Assembly (NCBI RefSeq): GCF_006384975.1
Contig: NZ_CP021645.1
Span: 3,624,001-3,688,000 of the forward strand
From: Pseudomonas oryzihabitans
GTDB lineage: Bacteria > Pseudomonadota > Gammaproteobacteria > Pseudomonadales > Pseudomonadaceae
DNA length: 64,000 nt
Reading direction: 5' to 3'
The position numbers and the translations under genes are program-made. Of this stretch, positions 47,592 to 56,032 are shown piece after piece. A model generated the notes under the pieces. That model was not told the origin of the DNA, made no database searches, and saw nothing but the letters and a program-made list of their open reading frames with translations. Positions within the stretch are counted from its first letter, which is position 1. Every line of letters begins with the position of its first letter.

Positions 47592-47993
47592 TCAGCTTTC
47601 CAACCAGACGTCGCGGGCCCAGACCCATACCGAATCCCAGGATTCGTCGGTCAGGTCGCCATCTTCCCACAGCAGTACCTCGCCTTCCTGGCTGACGCAA
47701 TAGTAGCCGTCTTCGCTGGCACAGAGGGGAATGTACTCTCGCGGCAGACCCTCGTCCCAGGCGGTCGCAGCGACTTCCGGCAAGTAGGTATGGGATTGCG
47801 GATCGGTGACGGTGACCGGCTCGATACGGCCGTAGACCACGTCGCTGACGGTCAGCAGGAACTCACGGAATTCCGGCGGCAGGCTGATGAGCAGCTCTTC
47901 CTCGATCTCGACCAGCAGGTCTTCGTCGGGCAGCTCCAGGGGCACCGGGACGGGTTCGTTTTCTTCACGCAAGCGTTCGATGACGTCTTCCAT
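47592..47993 (-). CDS. SMI1/KNR4 (SUKH) family protein
   Basis: A 133-residue acidic protein with the SUKH core: LPDEDLLVEIEEELLISLPPEFREFLL as the family N-terminal strand/helix, then VVYGRIEPVT and YIPLCASEDGYYCVSQEGEVLLWEDG. SUKH proteins are often immunity proteins against polymorphic toxins, but no toxin gene lies beside it. A housekeeping role in the cluster with the SDR and thioesterase is equally possible. Confidence 0.85.
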   Translation of the reverse strand: MEDVIERLREENEPVPVPLELPDEDLLVEIEEELLISLPPEFREFLLTVSDVVYGRIEPVTVTDPQSHTYLPEVAATAWDEGLPREYIPLCASEDGYYCVSQEGEVLLWEDGDLTDESWDSVWVWARDVWLES

Positions 47994-48131
47994 AGCAGGC
48001 CTCTCTCGAAATGCGCACCGGATGGAGTAGGAAGGAGGCGCGCAAGGTTAGCAGTTCAGTCCGGGATAACGGCAGCTTCCGTCCGGACTTGATAGCGGTT
48101 TCGCGAGATGATCGGCAACGCTACAGACGAA

Positions 48132-48156
48132 AAAGCCCGGCATAGAGCCGGGCTTT
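48132..48156 (-). terminator. Terminator of the Tim44-like gene
   Basis: A 10-bp stem AAAGCCCGGC/GCCGGGCTTT with a 5-nt loop; read on the minus strand it is followed by TTCGT after TTT, giving five T in a row across the stem end. It lies 16 bp after the stop of the leftward gene. Confidence 0.85.
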
Positions 48157-48172
48157 CGGTTGGGCAGTGGTA

Positions 48173-49036
48173 TCAGGCGTTCTGACGGATACCGGCCAGC
48201 AGCCAGGGCTGGTTCTCGCCCGCCATGCGCTCCATGCGCCAGCTTTCGCTGAAGGGCTGGCCCTGGTCGAAGCGCGATTCCTTGGACACACCATTGAAGG
48301 TGATGGTGGCGATGGTCTTGCCCTGCAGGTCTTCCACTCCGTCCAGGGTGGCGTTCAGGTTCTCGATGTAGGTGGACTGGAAACCTTCGCCCAAGGCAGC
48401 GCGCTCGTCACGCAGCCACTGCAGCATCTGCGGGGTGACGAACTCGGCGATCTTGTCCATCTCGTTGGCGTCCCAGTGCTGCTGCAGGCTCATGAAGTGC
48501 TCGCGACCGGCGGCCACGAAGCGCTCGGCATTGAACCAGCTCGGCGCATTGATCACCGGTGCGGCACCAGCCGCGGCGCCACCGAACAGACCACCGTTGT
48601 TGTTGGGCTGGTTCGGCATCTCGCGCTGCAGGGGGGCATGGCCGGCGACAGCGGGTTGCGGACCGGCCTGCTGCTTGCGACGGGCAATCAGACGGAAGAT
48701 GACGAAGGCGATGAGCGCCAGGATCAGGAAGTCGAAGAACTGGAAGCCTTCGAAGCCGTCACCCATGAACATGGAGGCGAGCAGACCACCGGCGGCGATA
48801 CCGGCCAGCGGGCCGAGCCAACGGGAGGCACCACTGGCGGGGCGAGCGGCGGCAGCCGCTCCGGCACCGGCGGCAGGCGCGGCCATGCCCGGCTGCTGGG
48901 TCGGCGCGGCCTGGCGGGTCTGGTGGATGGGCGCGGCGCCAGCGGACTTGCCGGCGCCCATGCGTTTGGCATTGGCATCCAGGCTGAGCGTAAGGCCCAG
49001 GCAGAGGATCATGAAGAAGCTCATCAGGCGTTGCAT
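48173..49036 (-). CDS. Tim44-like domain membrane protein
   Basis: A 287-residue protein with a signal-like N terminus (MQRLMSFFMILCLGLTLSLDANA), a low-complexity Ala/Pro/Gly region (about 30-75), one or two membrane segments (about 75-115, GIAAGGLLASMFMG and FFDFLILALIAFVIFRLIARR), and a C-terminal Tim44-like domain (about 155-285). Bacterial members bind membranes, with no established role. ATG 49036 is preferred over the in-frame upstream start at 49189, because the signal sequence begins there. It diverges from the antiporter gene. Confidence 0.9.
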   Translation of the reverse strand: MQRLMSFFMILCLGLTLSLDANAKRMGAGKSAGAAPIHQTRQAAPTQQPGMAAPAAGAGAAAAARPASGASRWLGPLAGIAAGGLLASMFMGDGFEGFQFFDFLILALIAFVIFRLIARRKQQAGPQPAVAGHAPLQREMPNQPNNNGGLFGGAAAGAAPVINAPSWFNAERFVAAGREHFMSLQQHWDANEMDKIAEFVTPQMLQWLRDERAALGEGFQSTYIENLNATLDGVEDLQGKTIATITFNGVSKESRFDQGQPFSESWRMERMAGENQPWLLAGIRQNA

Positions 49037-49307
49037 GTGGTGTTCTCTCAGTGAAGAGTCTGGTGTTGGATACATCTTGCGCTGCCCGGTCAAGTACAGC
49101 CAGCGTGAATTGTTTCGGTATTTTGCCCTGTCGCGGTTGCTATGCCAGGAGCGGGCGCTGCCTCGTATGACGAGAAAATTTCTAGGCACATCAATCTATT
49201 ACAGTTTTTTGCAGAATCCGTCACAAGAGGTTGCAGGTGCTAGTCTTGGATTCCAGTCAGCGCAGGTGTCGGGAGATTACCCGGCCCGTCAAAGGAGGGC
49301 CCGGCCG

Positions 49308-51068
49308 ATGCATGCTCTAGCTTTCATCCAGGACATGGCGGTCATCATGCTGGTGGCTGGCGTGGTGACCATCCTCTTCCACCGCTTCAAGCAACCCGTG
49401 GTCCTCGGCTATATCCTCGCCGGCTTCATCATCGGACCCCACACCCCGCCCTTCGGTCTCATCCACGACGAAGAAAGCATCAAGACCCTTGCCGAGGTGG
49501 GGGTGATCTTCCTGATGTTCAGCCTTGGCCTGGAGTTCTCTCTGCGCAAGCTGTTCCGGGTGGGCGCCACGGCCTTCATCGCCGCCTTCCTGGAAATCAG
49601 CCTGATGCTCTGGCTGGGCTATCAGGTGGGCCAGCTGTTCGGCTGGTCACACATGGATTCGCTGTTCCTCGGCGCCATCCTGGCCATCTCTTCGACCACC
49701 ATCATCGTCAAGGCGCTCAACGAGCTGAAGATGAAGCACGAGCGCTTCGCCCAGCAGATCTTCGGGGTGCTGATCGTCGAGGACATCCTCGGCATCGGCA
49801 TCATCGCCCTGCTGTCGGGCCTGGCGGTGAGCGGTTCGGTGGAGCCGGGCGCGGTGGCCGCGACCCTGGGCAAGCTGAGCCTATTCATGATCGTGGCGCT
49901 GGTGATCGGCATCCTGCTGGTACCGCGACTACTGGCCTACGTGGCCAAATTCGACAGCAACGAGATGCTGCTGATCACGGTGCTGGGGCTGTGCTTCGGC
50001 TTCTGCCTGCTGGTGGCCAAGCTGGAATACAGCGTGGTGCTGGGCGCCTTCCTGATCGGCGCCATCATGGCCGAGTCGCGCCAGCTGCTGAAGATCGAAA
50101 AGCTGGTCGAGCCGTTGCGTGACATGTTCAGCGCCATCTTCTTCGTCGCCATCGGACTCTTGCTCGATCCCAAGGTACTGATCGAATACGCCTGGCCGAT
50201 CACGGTGATCAGCGTGGCCGTGGTGCTGGGCAAGATCCTCGCCTGCAGCCTGGGTACCCTGATCGCCGGCAACGATGGCCGTACCTCGCTGCGCGTAGGG
50301 ATGGGCCTGGCGCAGATCGGCGAGTTCTCCTTCATCATCGCTACCCTGGGGATCACCCTGGGCGTCACCAGCCACTTCCTCTATCCGGTAGCGGTGGCCG
50401 TGTCGGCGATCACGACGCTGCTCACGCCCTATCTGATCAAGGCCGCCGATCCGTTGGCCGTCTGGATCGGCGGTTGGCTACCGCAGCCGGTGCAGCGGGT
50501 GCTGGGCATCTATGGCGAGTGGTTGCGCAGCATCCAGCCGCAAGGCGAGAAGGCGGTGCTGGCTGGGATGATGAGGCGCATCCTGTTGCAGGTGGGTATC
50601 AACCTGTCCTTGGTCATCGCCATCTTCCTGGGCGGTGCCTATTTCGCCAATGGCCTGGCGGGGTGGCTCAGCGCCTGGATCCAGGATGCCGACCTGCAGA
50701 AGGCTTGCATCTGGGGCGGGGCGCTGCTGCTGTCGTTGCCTTGCCTGATCGCTGCCTACCGCAAGCTCAAGGCGCTGGCCATGCTGATGGCCGAACTCAG
50801 CGTGCGGCAGAATCAGGCCGGTCGCTACACCCAGCCGGTACGGCGCCTGGTCAGCGAACTGATCCCGTTGCTGTCGCTGGCCGGCATCCTGGTGCTGCTC
50901 GCCGCCCTGAGCAGCAATATCCTGCCGCGCGGCGAGTTGCTGCTGCTGATCGCAGTGGTGGCGGTGGTGGTGATCGCGGTGCTGTGGCGCTGGTTCATCC
51001 GCGTGCATTCGCGCCTGCAGATCGCCTTCATCGAGACCCTTGAGCAGGACAAGGGCGGACAGCACTAG
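49308..51068 (+). CDS. CPA2-type cation:proton antiporter (Kef-like, no RCK domain)
   Basis: A 586-residue inner-membrane transporter with about 12 membrane segments forming the Na/H-exchanger core (about 5-385): FKQPVVLGYILAGFIIGPHTP, LAEVGVIFLMFSLGLEFS, SSTTIIVKALNEL, and FSAIFFVAIGLLLDP. Unlike KefB/KefC there is no TrkA-N nucleotide-binding domain; the C-terminal 190 residues hold more membrane segments and a short charged tail. Probably exports K+ or Na+ for H+. ATG 49308 has AAAGGAGGG upstream; the frame continues far upstream but without family sequence. Confidence 0.9.
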   Translation: MHALAFIQDMAVIMLVAGVVTILFHRFKQPVVLGYILAGFIIGPHTPPFGLIHDEESIKTLAEVGVIFLMFSLGLEFSLRKLFRVGATAFIAAFLEISLMLWLGYQVGQLFGWSHMDSLFLGAILAISSTTIIVKALNELKMKHERFAQQIFGVLIVEDILGIGIIALLSGLAVSGSVEPGAVAATLGKLSLFMIVALVIGILLVPRLLAYVAKFDSNEMLLITVLGLCFGFCLLVAKLEYSVVLGAFLIGAIMAESRQLLKIEKLVEPLRDMFSAIFFVAIGLLLDPKVLIEYAWPITVISVAVVLGKILACSLGTLIAGNDGRTSLRVGMGLAQIGEFSFIIATLGITLGVTSHFLYPVAVAVSAITTLLTPYLIKAADPLAVWIGGWLPQPVQRVLGIYGEWLRSIQPQGEKAVLAGMMRRILLQVGINLSLVIAIFLGGAYFANGLAGWLSAWIQDADLQKACIWGGALLLSLPCLIAAYRKLKALAMLMAELSVRQNQAGRYTQPVRRLVSELIPLLSLAGILVLLAALSSNILPRGELLLLIAVVAVVVIAVLWRWFIRVHSRLQIAFIETLEQDKGGQH

Positions 51069-51249
51069 GCCACATTTTCCTGCCCTTGGGCATTGCCGAC
51101 AGGGGATCGAGGGGGCAGAATCGCTCTAAGTCGGTCGTTTGAATGAGCGTATCGATGGCAAGGGAATGCGCAATGCAGGAAATGGGCTTGGCCGCCTTCT
51201 GCCATCCGGCAATCTCCCACTGGTGGTCAGGCCTGTTTCCTGCGCCCTT

Positions 51250-51678
51250 TCAGGGCTTCCAGGCCAGCAGCAGAACGCCCCCGCCAATAGCTGCGATACC
51301 GCACCATTGGCGCAGATCCAGGCGCTCACCCAGTAGCGTCACGCCGAAGATGGCCACCAGCACCACGCTCAACTTGTCCACCGGTGCCACCAGCGAGGCC
51401 GGGCCCAGCTTGAGCGCCCGGTAGTAGCACAGCCAGGACAGACCGGTGGCCACGCCCGATAGCAACAGAAACAGGTAGGTACGGCCGCCAATGCTGGCCA
51501 GCGGTTGTACCTGGCCGGTGGCCGCGACGATGGCGGCGAGCACCACGACCACTACCAGGGTACGCAGCAGGGTGGCGAAGTCGGCGTTGACGTGCTCCAC
51601 CCCCAGCTTGCCGAAGATGGCGGTGAGGGCGGCGAAGGCCGCCGCCAGCAGCGCCCAGAACAGCCAGGACGCGGTCAT
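51250..51678 (-). CDS. Half-size EamA/DMT-family transporter
   Basis: A 142-residue membrane protein with about five membrane segments and one EamA repeat, about half a usual DMT exporter, so it probably works as a dimer. Typical end sequence VAPVDKLSVVLVAIFGVTLLGERLDLRQWCGIAAIGGGVLLL is seen in parts. The ATG at 51678 lies 2 bp after the uvrD stop, so it is probably co-transcribed with uvrD. Substrate unknown. Confidence 0.87.
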   Translation of the reverse strand: MTASWLFWALLAAAFAALTAIFGKLGVEHVNADFATLLRTLVVVVVLAAIVAATGQVQPLASIGGRTYLFLLLSGVATGLSWLCYYRALKLGPASLVAPVDKLSVVLVAIFGVTLLGERLDLRQWCGIAAIGGGVLLLAWKP

Positions 51679-51680
51679 GG

Positions 51681-53849
51681 CTAGAGCGGCTCGAGCTTGG
51701 CGTAGCTCACCATCAGCCACTTGCTGCCTTCTGAGGTGAAGTTCACCTGTACCCGTGCATGGGCACCGGAGCCTTCGTAATTGAGGATGACACCCTCACC
51801 GAACAGGGCATGGCGCACCGGCTGGCCGAGGCTGAAGGTGGTTTCCGGGACCGGCGCCTGGGCGAAGGGGTTGGGGCGGTTGCCGGCGAAGGGCTGCTTG
51901 ACCGCATTGGACAGCCGCACCTCCTGGATCAGGCCGTCCGGTACTTCGCGGACGAAGCGCGAGACTTTGTTGTAGGTTTCGCTGCCATAGAGCCGGCGGG
52001 TTTCCGCATAGCTCATCACCAGCCGGCGCATGGCGCGGGTGATGCCCACATAGGCCAGGCGGCGCTCCTCTTCGAGGCGGCCGGGTTCTTCCAGGCTCAT
52101 CTTGTGCGGGAACAGCCCTTCTTCCATGCCAGCCAGGAACACCAGGGGGAATTCCAGGCCCTTGGCGCTGTGCAGGGTCATCAGCTGGACGCTGTCTTCG
52201 TGGCTGTCGGCCTGGGTATCGCCGGATTCCAGGGCCGCATGGTCGAGGAAGGCCGCCAGGGGCGTCATCTCCTCGTCGCCGCTGAAGTCGAAGGAGCGCG
52301 CGGCGCTGACCAGTTCTTCCAGGTTCTCCACCCGGGCTTGGCCCTTTTCGCCCTTTTCTTCCTTGTGGAAGGTGACCAGACCGGTCTGCTCGATGATCTG
52401 CTGCACCAGGTTGTGCAGGGACAGGTCCTCGGCCTTGAGTGCCAGGGTGTCGACCAGTTCGACGAAGGCATTGAGTGCCGAGGCGGCGCGACCCGACACG
52501 GCGCGGGCGCCGACCAGATCGTGCAGGGCCTGCCACAGCGAGGTGTTCTGGCCCCGCGCGGCAGTACGCAGCGCATCGACGGTCTTCTCGCCGATGCCGC
52601 GCGGCGGCACATTGATCACTCGCTCCAGGGCGGCATCGTCGTGACGATGCTGGATCAGCCGCAGATAGGCCATGGCGTTCTTGATCTCGGCGCGCTCGAA
52701 GAATCTCAGGCCGCCATAGATGCGATAGGGGATCTTCTCCCGCAGCAGGGCCTCTTCCAGCACCCGTGACTGGGCATTGGAGCGGTAGAGGATGGCCATC
52801 TCGCTGCGCCGGATGCCCTTCTTGAATTCGCTCTCGATGGTCTCGACGATGTAGCGCGCCTCGTCGTGCTCGTTGAAGCCGGCGTAGAGGGTGATGGCAT
52901 CGCCTTCGCCGGTATCGGTCCACAGCTCCTTGCCGAGCCGGCCGAAGTTGTGGGCGATCAGGCCGTTGGCGGCCTTGAGGATGGTGTCGGTGGAGCGGTA
53001 GTTCTGCTCCAGGCGGATGATCTCCGCCGAGAAATCCTCGTTGAACTGCTGGATGTTCTCGATCTTGGCACCGCGCCAGCCATAGATGGACTGGTCGTCG
53101 TCGCCCACCACCATGAGGCTGGCGCCATTCTGGGCGAGCAGCTTGAGCCAGGCGTACTGGACGGCGTTGGTATCCTGGAATTCGTCCACCAGCAGGTGCT
53201 GGAAACGCCGCTGGTAGTGCGCCAGCAGATCCGGATTGTTGCGCCAGAGGTCCAGGGCACGCAGCAGCAACTCGGAGAAGTCGATCACCCCGGCGCGGGC
53301 GCAGGCCGCCTCGTAGGCTTCGTAGATGCTGCGCATGGTGCTGAGGAAGAGGTCACCGGCGGCCTGGATATGTTGCGGCCGCAGGCCTTCGTCCTTCTGG
53401 CCGTTGATGAACCATTGCGCTTGGCGCGCCGGCCAGCGCTGCTCGTCGAGACCCAGCTCGCGGATCACCCGCTTGACGATGCGCTGCTGGTCGTCGCTGT
53501 CGAGGATCTGGAAATTCTGCGTCAGGCCCGCTTCCTGCCAATGGGCGCGCAGCAGACGATGGGCCAGGCCGTGGAAGGTCCCCACCCACATGCCCTGCGG
53601 ACTCATCCCCAGCAATTGCTCGATGCGATGGCGCATCTCGGCGGCGGCCTTGTTGGTGAAGGTCACCGAGAGGATGGAGTGCGGCGAGGCGTGCTCGACC
53701 TGGATCAGCCAGGCGATGCGGTGCACCAGCACCCGGGTCTTGCCCGAGCCGGCACCGGCCAAGACCAGTTGGCGACCCAGGGGCGCGGCCACGGCCTGGC
53801 GCTGGGCGTCGTTGAGGGAATTGAGCAGCAGGGAGATGTCGTCGTTCAT
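51681..53849 (-). CDS. uvrD: DNA helicase II UvrD
   Basis: A 3'-5' SF1 helicase of nucleotide-excision and mismatch repair. The 722-residue protein has motif I AGAGSGKTRVLVHR (about 31-44), Ia TFTNKAAAEM, II LLVDEFQDTN, III GDDDQSIYGWRGA, IV LEQNYRST, V LMTLHSAKGLEFP and VI AYVGITRAMRRL. The C-terminal Tudor-like segment ends AKLEPL. Start MNDDISLLLNSLNDAQRQAV fits UvrD better than Rep or PcrA. Confidence 0.97.
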   Translation of the reverse strand: MNDDISLLLNSLNDAQRQAVAAPLGRQLVLAGAGSGKTRVLVHRIAWLIQVEHASPHSILSVTFTNKAAAEMRHRIEQLLGMSPQGMWVGTFHGLAHRLLRAHWQEAGLTQNFQILDSDDQQRIVKRVIRELGLDEQRWPARQAQWFINGQKDEGLRPQHIQAAGDLFLSTMRSIYEAYEAACARAGVIDFSELLLRALDLWRNNPDLLAHYQRRFQHLLVDEFQDTNAVQYAWLKLLAQNGASLMVVGDDDQSIYGWRGAKIENIQQFNEDFSAEIIRLEQNYRSTDTILKAANGLIAHNFGRLGKELWTDTGEGDAITLYAGFNEHDEARYIVETIESEFKKGIRRSEMAILYRSNAQSRVLEEALLREKIPYRIYGGLRFFERAEIKNAMAYLRLIQHRHDDAALERVINVPPRGIGEKTVDALRTAARGQNTSLWQALHDLVGARAVSGRAASALNAFVELVDTLALKAEDLSLHNLVQQIIEQTGLVTFHKEEKGEKGQARVENLEELVSAARSFDFSGDEEMTPLAAFLDHAALESGDTQADSHEDSVQLMTLHSAKGLEFPLVFLAGMEEGLFPHKMSLEEPGRLEEERRLAYVGITRAMRRLVMSYAETRRLYGSETYNKVSRFVREVPDGLIQEVRLSNAVKQPFAGNRPNPFAQAPVPETTFSLGQPVRHALFGEGVILNYEGSGAHARVQVNFTSEGSKWLMVSYAKLEPL

Positions 53850-54003
53850 CGCCGCATTCTACCGATGCGGCGAAAGGAGCGCCAAACCAGACGGATGGGA
53901 GGCGAGGGCGGTTTCAGGGGGGCGCAACAGCAGAGGGACCTCCGACCAGACAGGCTGGCCGGAGGCGGGGCAGAGGACCGAACAGGCCCACGCGGGCCTG
54001 CCG

Positions 54004-54522
54004 TCAGGCGGCGATCGGCGAACGCCAGTCGTCGGAGCCGGAGGTGCCGGAAACCTCGTGGGTCCAGACGATCTTGCGATAGGTGAAGTAGACGTCTTCC
54101 AGATGGGTGAAGTGCGCCATGCTCGGATCCTGGCAGTTCGGCATGCGCGACTGGACGTCGACGATGATGGCGTCTTCCAGTTCGATGGTGAAGTAGTGCT
54201 CCTGGGTGCCGGTGGCCGAGGTGCGGTACCACTCCAGACGGCACTTGCCCAGCCGCTCACCGGAGGTGAGGGCGTTGAAGATCAGCGGCGAGGCCTTGTC
54301 GAAGACCTTGGTGATCATCAGTGGCTTGTGCACACGCTGACCGGTGGGCTGGCCGGATTGGGGATCGCGGGGAATGATCACTTGGTGATTGAAGGCCTGG
54401 ACCAGGATCTGGTCTTCGTGGCCTTCCTGGAAGATGTTGCCGACCGAGTCTTCGGTGAAGGTGCCGGCGGTGATCAGACCTTGCTTGGTGCCTTCGAGGG
54501 ACAGATACGCGGGTGTTGGCAT
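54004..54522 (-). CDS. hcp: Hcp family type VI secretion tube protein
   Basis: A 172-residue Hcp, the hexameric ring forming the T6SS inner tube, also secreted as effector carrier. Hallmarks are MPTPAYLSLEGTKQGLITAGTF, ILVQAFNHQVIIPRDPQSGQPTGQRVHKPL in parts, and the end TYRKIVWTHEVSGTSGSDDW. ATG 54522 has AAGGAG upstream. No T6SS structural, VgrG or effector genes lie within reach here, so this is an orphan hcp serving a cluster elsewhere. Confidence 0.95.
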   Translation of the reverse strand: MPTPAYLSLEGTKQGLITAGTFTEDSVGNIFQEGHEDQILVQAFNHQVIIPRDPQSGQPTGQRVHKPLMITKVFDKASPLIFNALTSGERLGKCRLEWYRTSATGTQEHYFTIELEDAIIVDVQSRMPNCQDPSMAHFTHLEDVYFTYRKIVWTHEVSGTSGSDDWRSPIAA

Positions 54523-54866
54523 GGTGCTCTCCTTGCCTGGTTGATGGGCTTCATGGCCCGGGTGAGCCATACCAAGACAAGGCTCGTGCCAGATTCTAAA
54601 AATTCCTTTCCAATCAATTGGCTAGGAGCTCACTGGCGGGAGTGGCCAGGCCCACTGTGCGCGACTGCTCAAAGAGTTGCGCAGAAGCTTGCGCGCAAGA
54701 GGAGAAAAGCTGTCTGGTGCAAGGTAGTCAGGTGTCCAGATGACTACCGGAACGCCGTTTTCGATGCGAGAGGGGACGTGCTGAATCGTAATGACCAGAA
54801 GCCTTGCCAACGGTTATGTAGTATAAGTACGACGCACTACATCCGCCCGCTAGACGAGATACGCCT
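54523..54866. promoter_or_regulatory. Divergent hcp/rccR region with RccR-like operator
   Basis: No gene is seen. Near rccR an inverted repeat TGTAGT (54817-54822)-N13-ACTACA (54836-54841) lies 25 bp before the start codon, a likely autoregulatory operator. The 11-mer TTATGTAGTAT at 54814-54824 recurs before pycA. The rest, including an AT-rich patch at about 54590-54625, should hold the hcp promoter, but no clear -35/-10 pair was found. Confidence 0.65.
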
Positions 54867-55736
54867 GTGAACCTCATGCAACATATTGCTCAATCCCGCC
54901 ACCTGCTGCGCAAGTCGGAGCTCAAGGTCGCCGAGCAGGTCATGGTGGATCCGGCAGCCGTCATGCACAGCTCCATGGCCGATCTCGCCCACAACGTCGG
55001 CGTGAGCGAGCCCACCATCGTGCGCTTCTGCCGGGCCATCGGCTGTGATGGCTTCCAGGATCTCAAGCTGCGCCTGGCGCAGAGCCTGGCGGCGGGGGCC
55101 AGTTTTGGCCAGTTCGCCATCCACGAGAACGATGCGGTGGAAGACTTCAGCCTGAAGATCTTCGACACCACCCTGCATACGCTCATGGACGTGCGCGAGC
55201 GGCTCGACATGCGCGCCCTGGAGACGGCCATCGAGGCCATCGCCAATGCCCAGCGGGTGATGTTCTACGGCTTCGGCGCCTCGGGCTCGGTGGCCAACGA
55301 CGCCCAGCACAAGTTCTTTCGCCTGCAGCTGAGCGCCACCGCCTATTCCGATCCACACATGCAGGCCATGTCGGCGGCGACCCTGACGCCTTCCGATGTG
55401 GCCATCTGCATTTCCCAGTCGGGGCGCTCCAAGGACCTGCTGATCACCGCCAACCTGGTGCGCGACAACGGCGCCGCCCTGATCACCATCTGCCCGGGGC
55501 AGACGCCGCTGGCCGATCTGTCCACGGTGAACATCGCCATCGATGTCCACGAGGACACCGATATCTATGTGCCCCTGACCTCGCGCATCGCCCACCTGGT
55601 GGTGATCGATGTGCTGGCCATGGGCGTGGCCATGTCGCGTGGGCCGGCGCTGGTCGAGCACCTGAAGAGTGTGAAGCGCAGCTTGCGCAGCCTGCGCCTG
55701 TCGTCGAAATCGACCAAGCACAGCGACACCCAATAG
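54867..55736 (+). CDS. rccR: MurR/RpiR-family regulator (RccR-like)
   Basis: A 289-residue regulator with an N-terminal HTH_6 domain (about 1-77: ELKVAEQVMVDP, ADLAHNVGVSEPTIVRFCRAIGCDGF) and a SIS sugar-phosphate domain (about 120-250: FYGFGASGSVANDAQHKF, AICISQSGRSKDLL). HexR and RccR are paralogues with this layout. The neighbourhood (uvrD, a LysR regulator and pyruvate carboxylase) matches that of P. aeruginosa PA5438, which I recall as RccR, a KDPG-responsive regulator of pyruvate and glyoxylate metabolism. The zwf-type genes expected near HexR are absent. Confidence 0.85.
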   Translation: MNLMQHIAQSRHLLRKSELKVAEQVMVDPAAVMHSSMADLAHNVGVSEPTIVRFCRAIGCDGFQDLKLRLAQSLAAGASFGQFAIHENDAVEDFSLKIFDTTLHTLMDVRERLDMRALETAIEAIANAQRVMFYGFGASGSVANDAQHKFFRLQLSATAYSDPHMQAMSAATLTPSDVAICISQSGRSKDLLITANLVRDNGAALITICPGQTPLADLSTVNIAIDVHEDTDIYVPLTSRIAHLVVIDVLAMGVAMSRGPALVEHLKSVKRSLRSLRLSSKSTKHSDTQ

Positions 55737-55810
55737 TCGTCTTACTGTCGCCAAACGGTCACCTGCAAGGGGGAAGCTGCCCATTCCGATCCCAGCCCGG
55801 AGGAATTGGC

Positions 55811-56032
55811 ATGACCGCTCTCGTCCAGGAATCCAGCGTTCGTCTCGACAGCAAGACTCGCAGAAAGCTACAGGATCAACGGCGTATGAAGTTTCGCCGT
55901 GCCATCGAGGCGCGTGCCGAAGAGCAGCGGCTCGCGGTCGAACTCGATGAATCGCTGTTCCTCAATCAGCTGCTGGACGAACGCCAGGCGCAGCGCTTGC
56001 AGCAGGTTCCAGGGCGATACCTAACGCATTGA
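55811..56032 (+). CDS. Small basic protein (PA3496-like)
   Basis: A 73-residue, highly charged protein with TRRKLQDQRRMKFRRAIEARAEEQRLAVELDE (about 18-49), helical and Arg-rich. It resembles the PA3496 family, described as putative envelope-integrity proteins, but no signal peptide is seen. GGAGGAATTGGC gives a strong ribosome-binding site before ATG 55811, supporting a real gene. Its 3' part overlaps the end of the convergent LysR gene by 71 bp. Confidence 0.72.
   Translation: MTALVQESSVRLDSKTRRKLQDQRRMKFRRAIEARAEEQRLAVELDESLFLNQLLDERQAQRLQQVPGRYLTH

Noticed and set aside
47592..47993. SMI1/KNR4 protein as an immunity gene of a toxin system
   Set aside because: No toxin, Rhs/CdiA or secretion gene is adjacent; the same-strand neighbours are metabolic enzymes.
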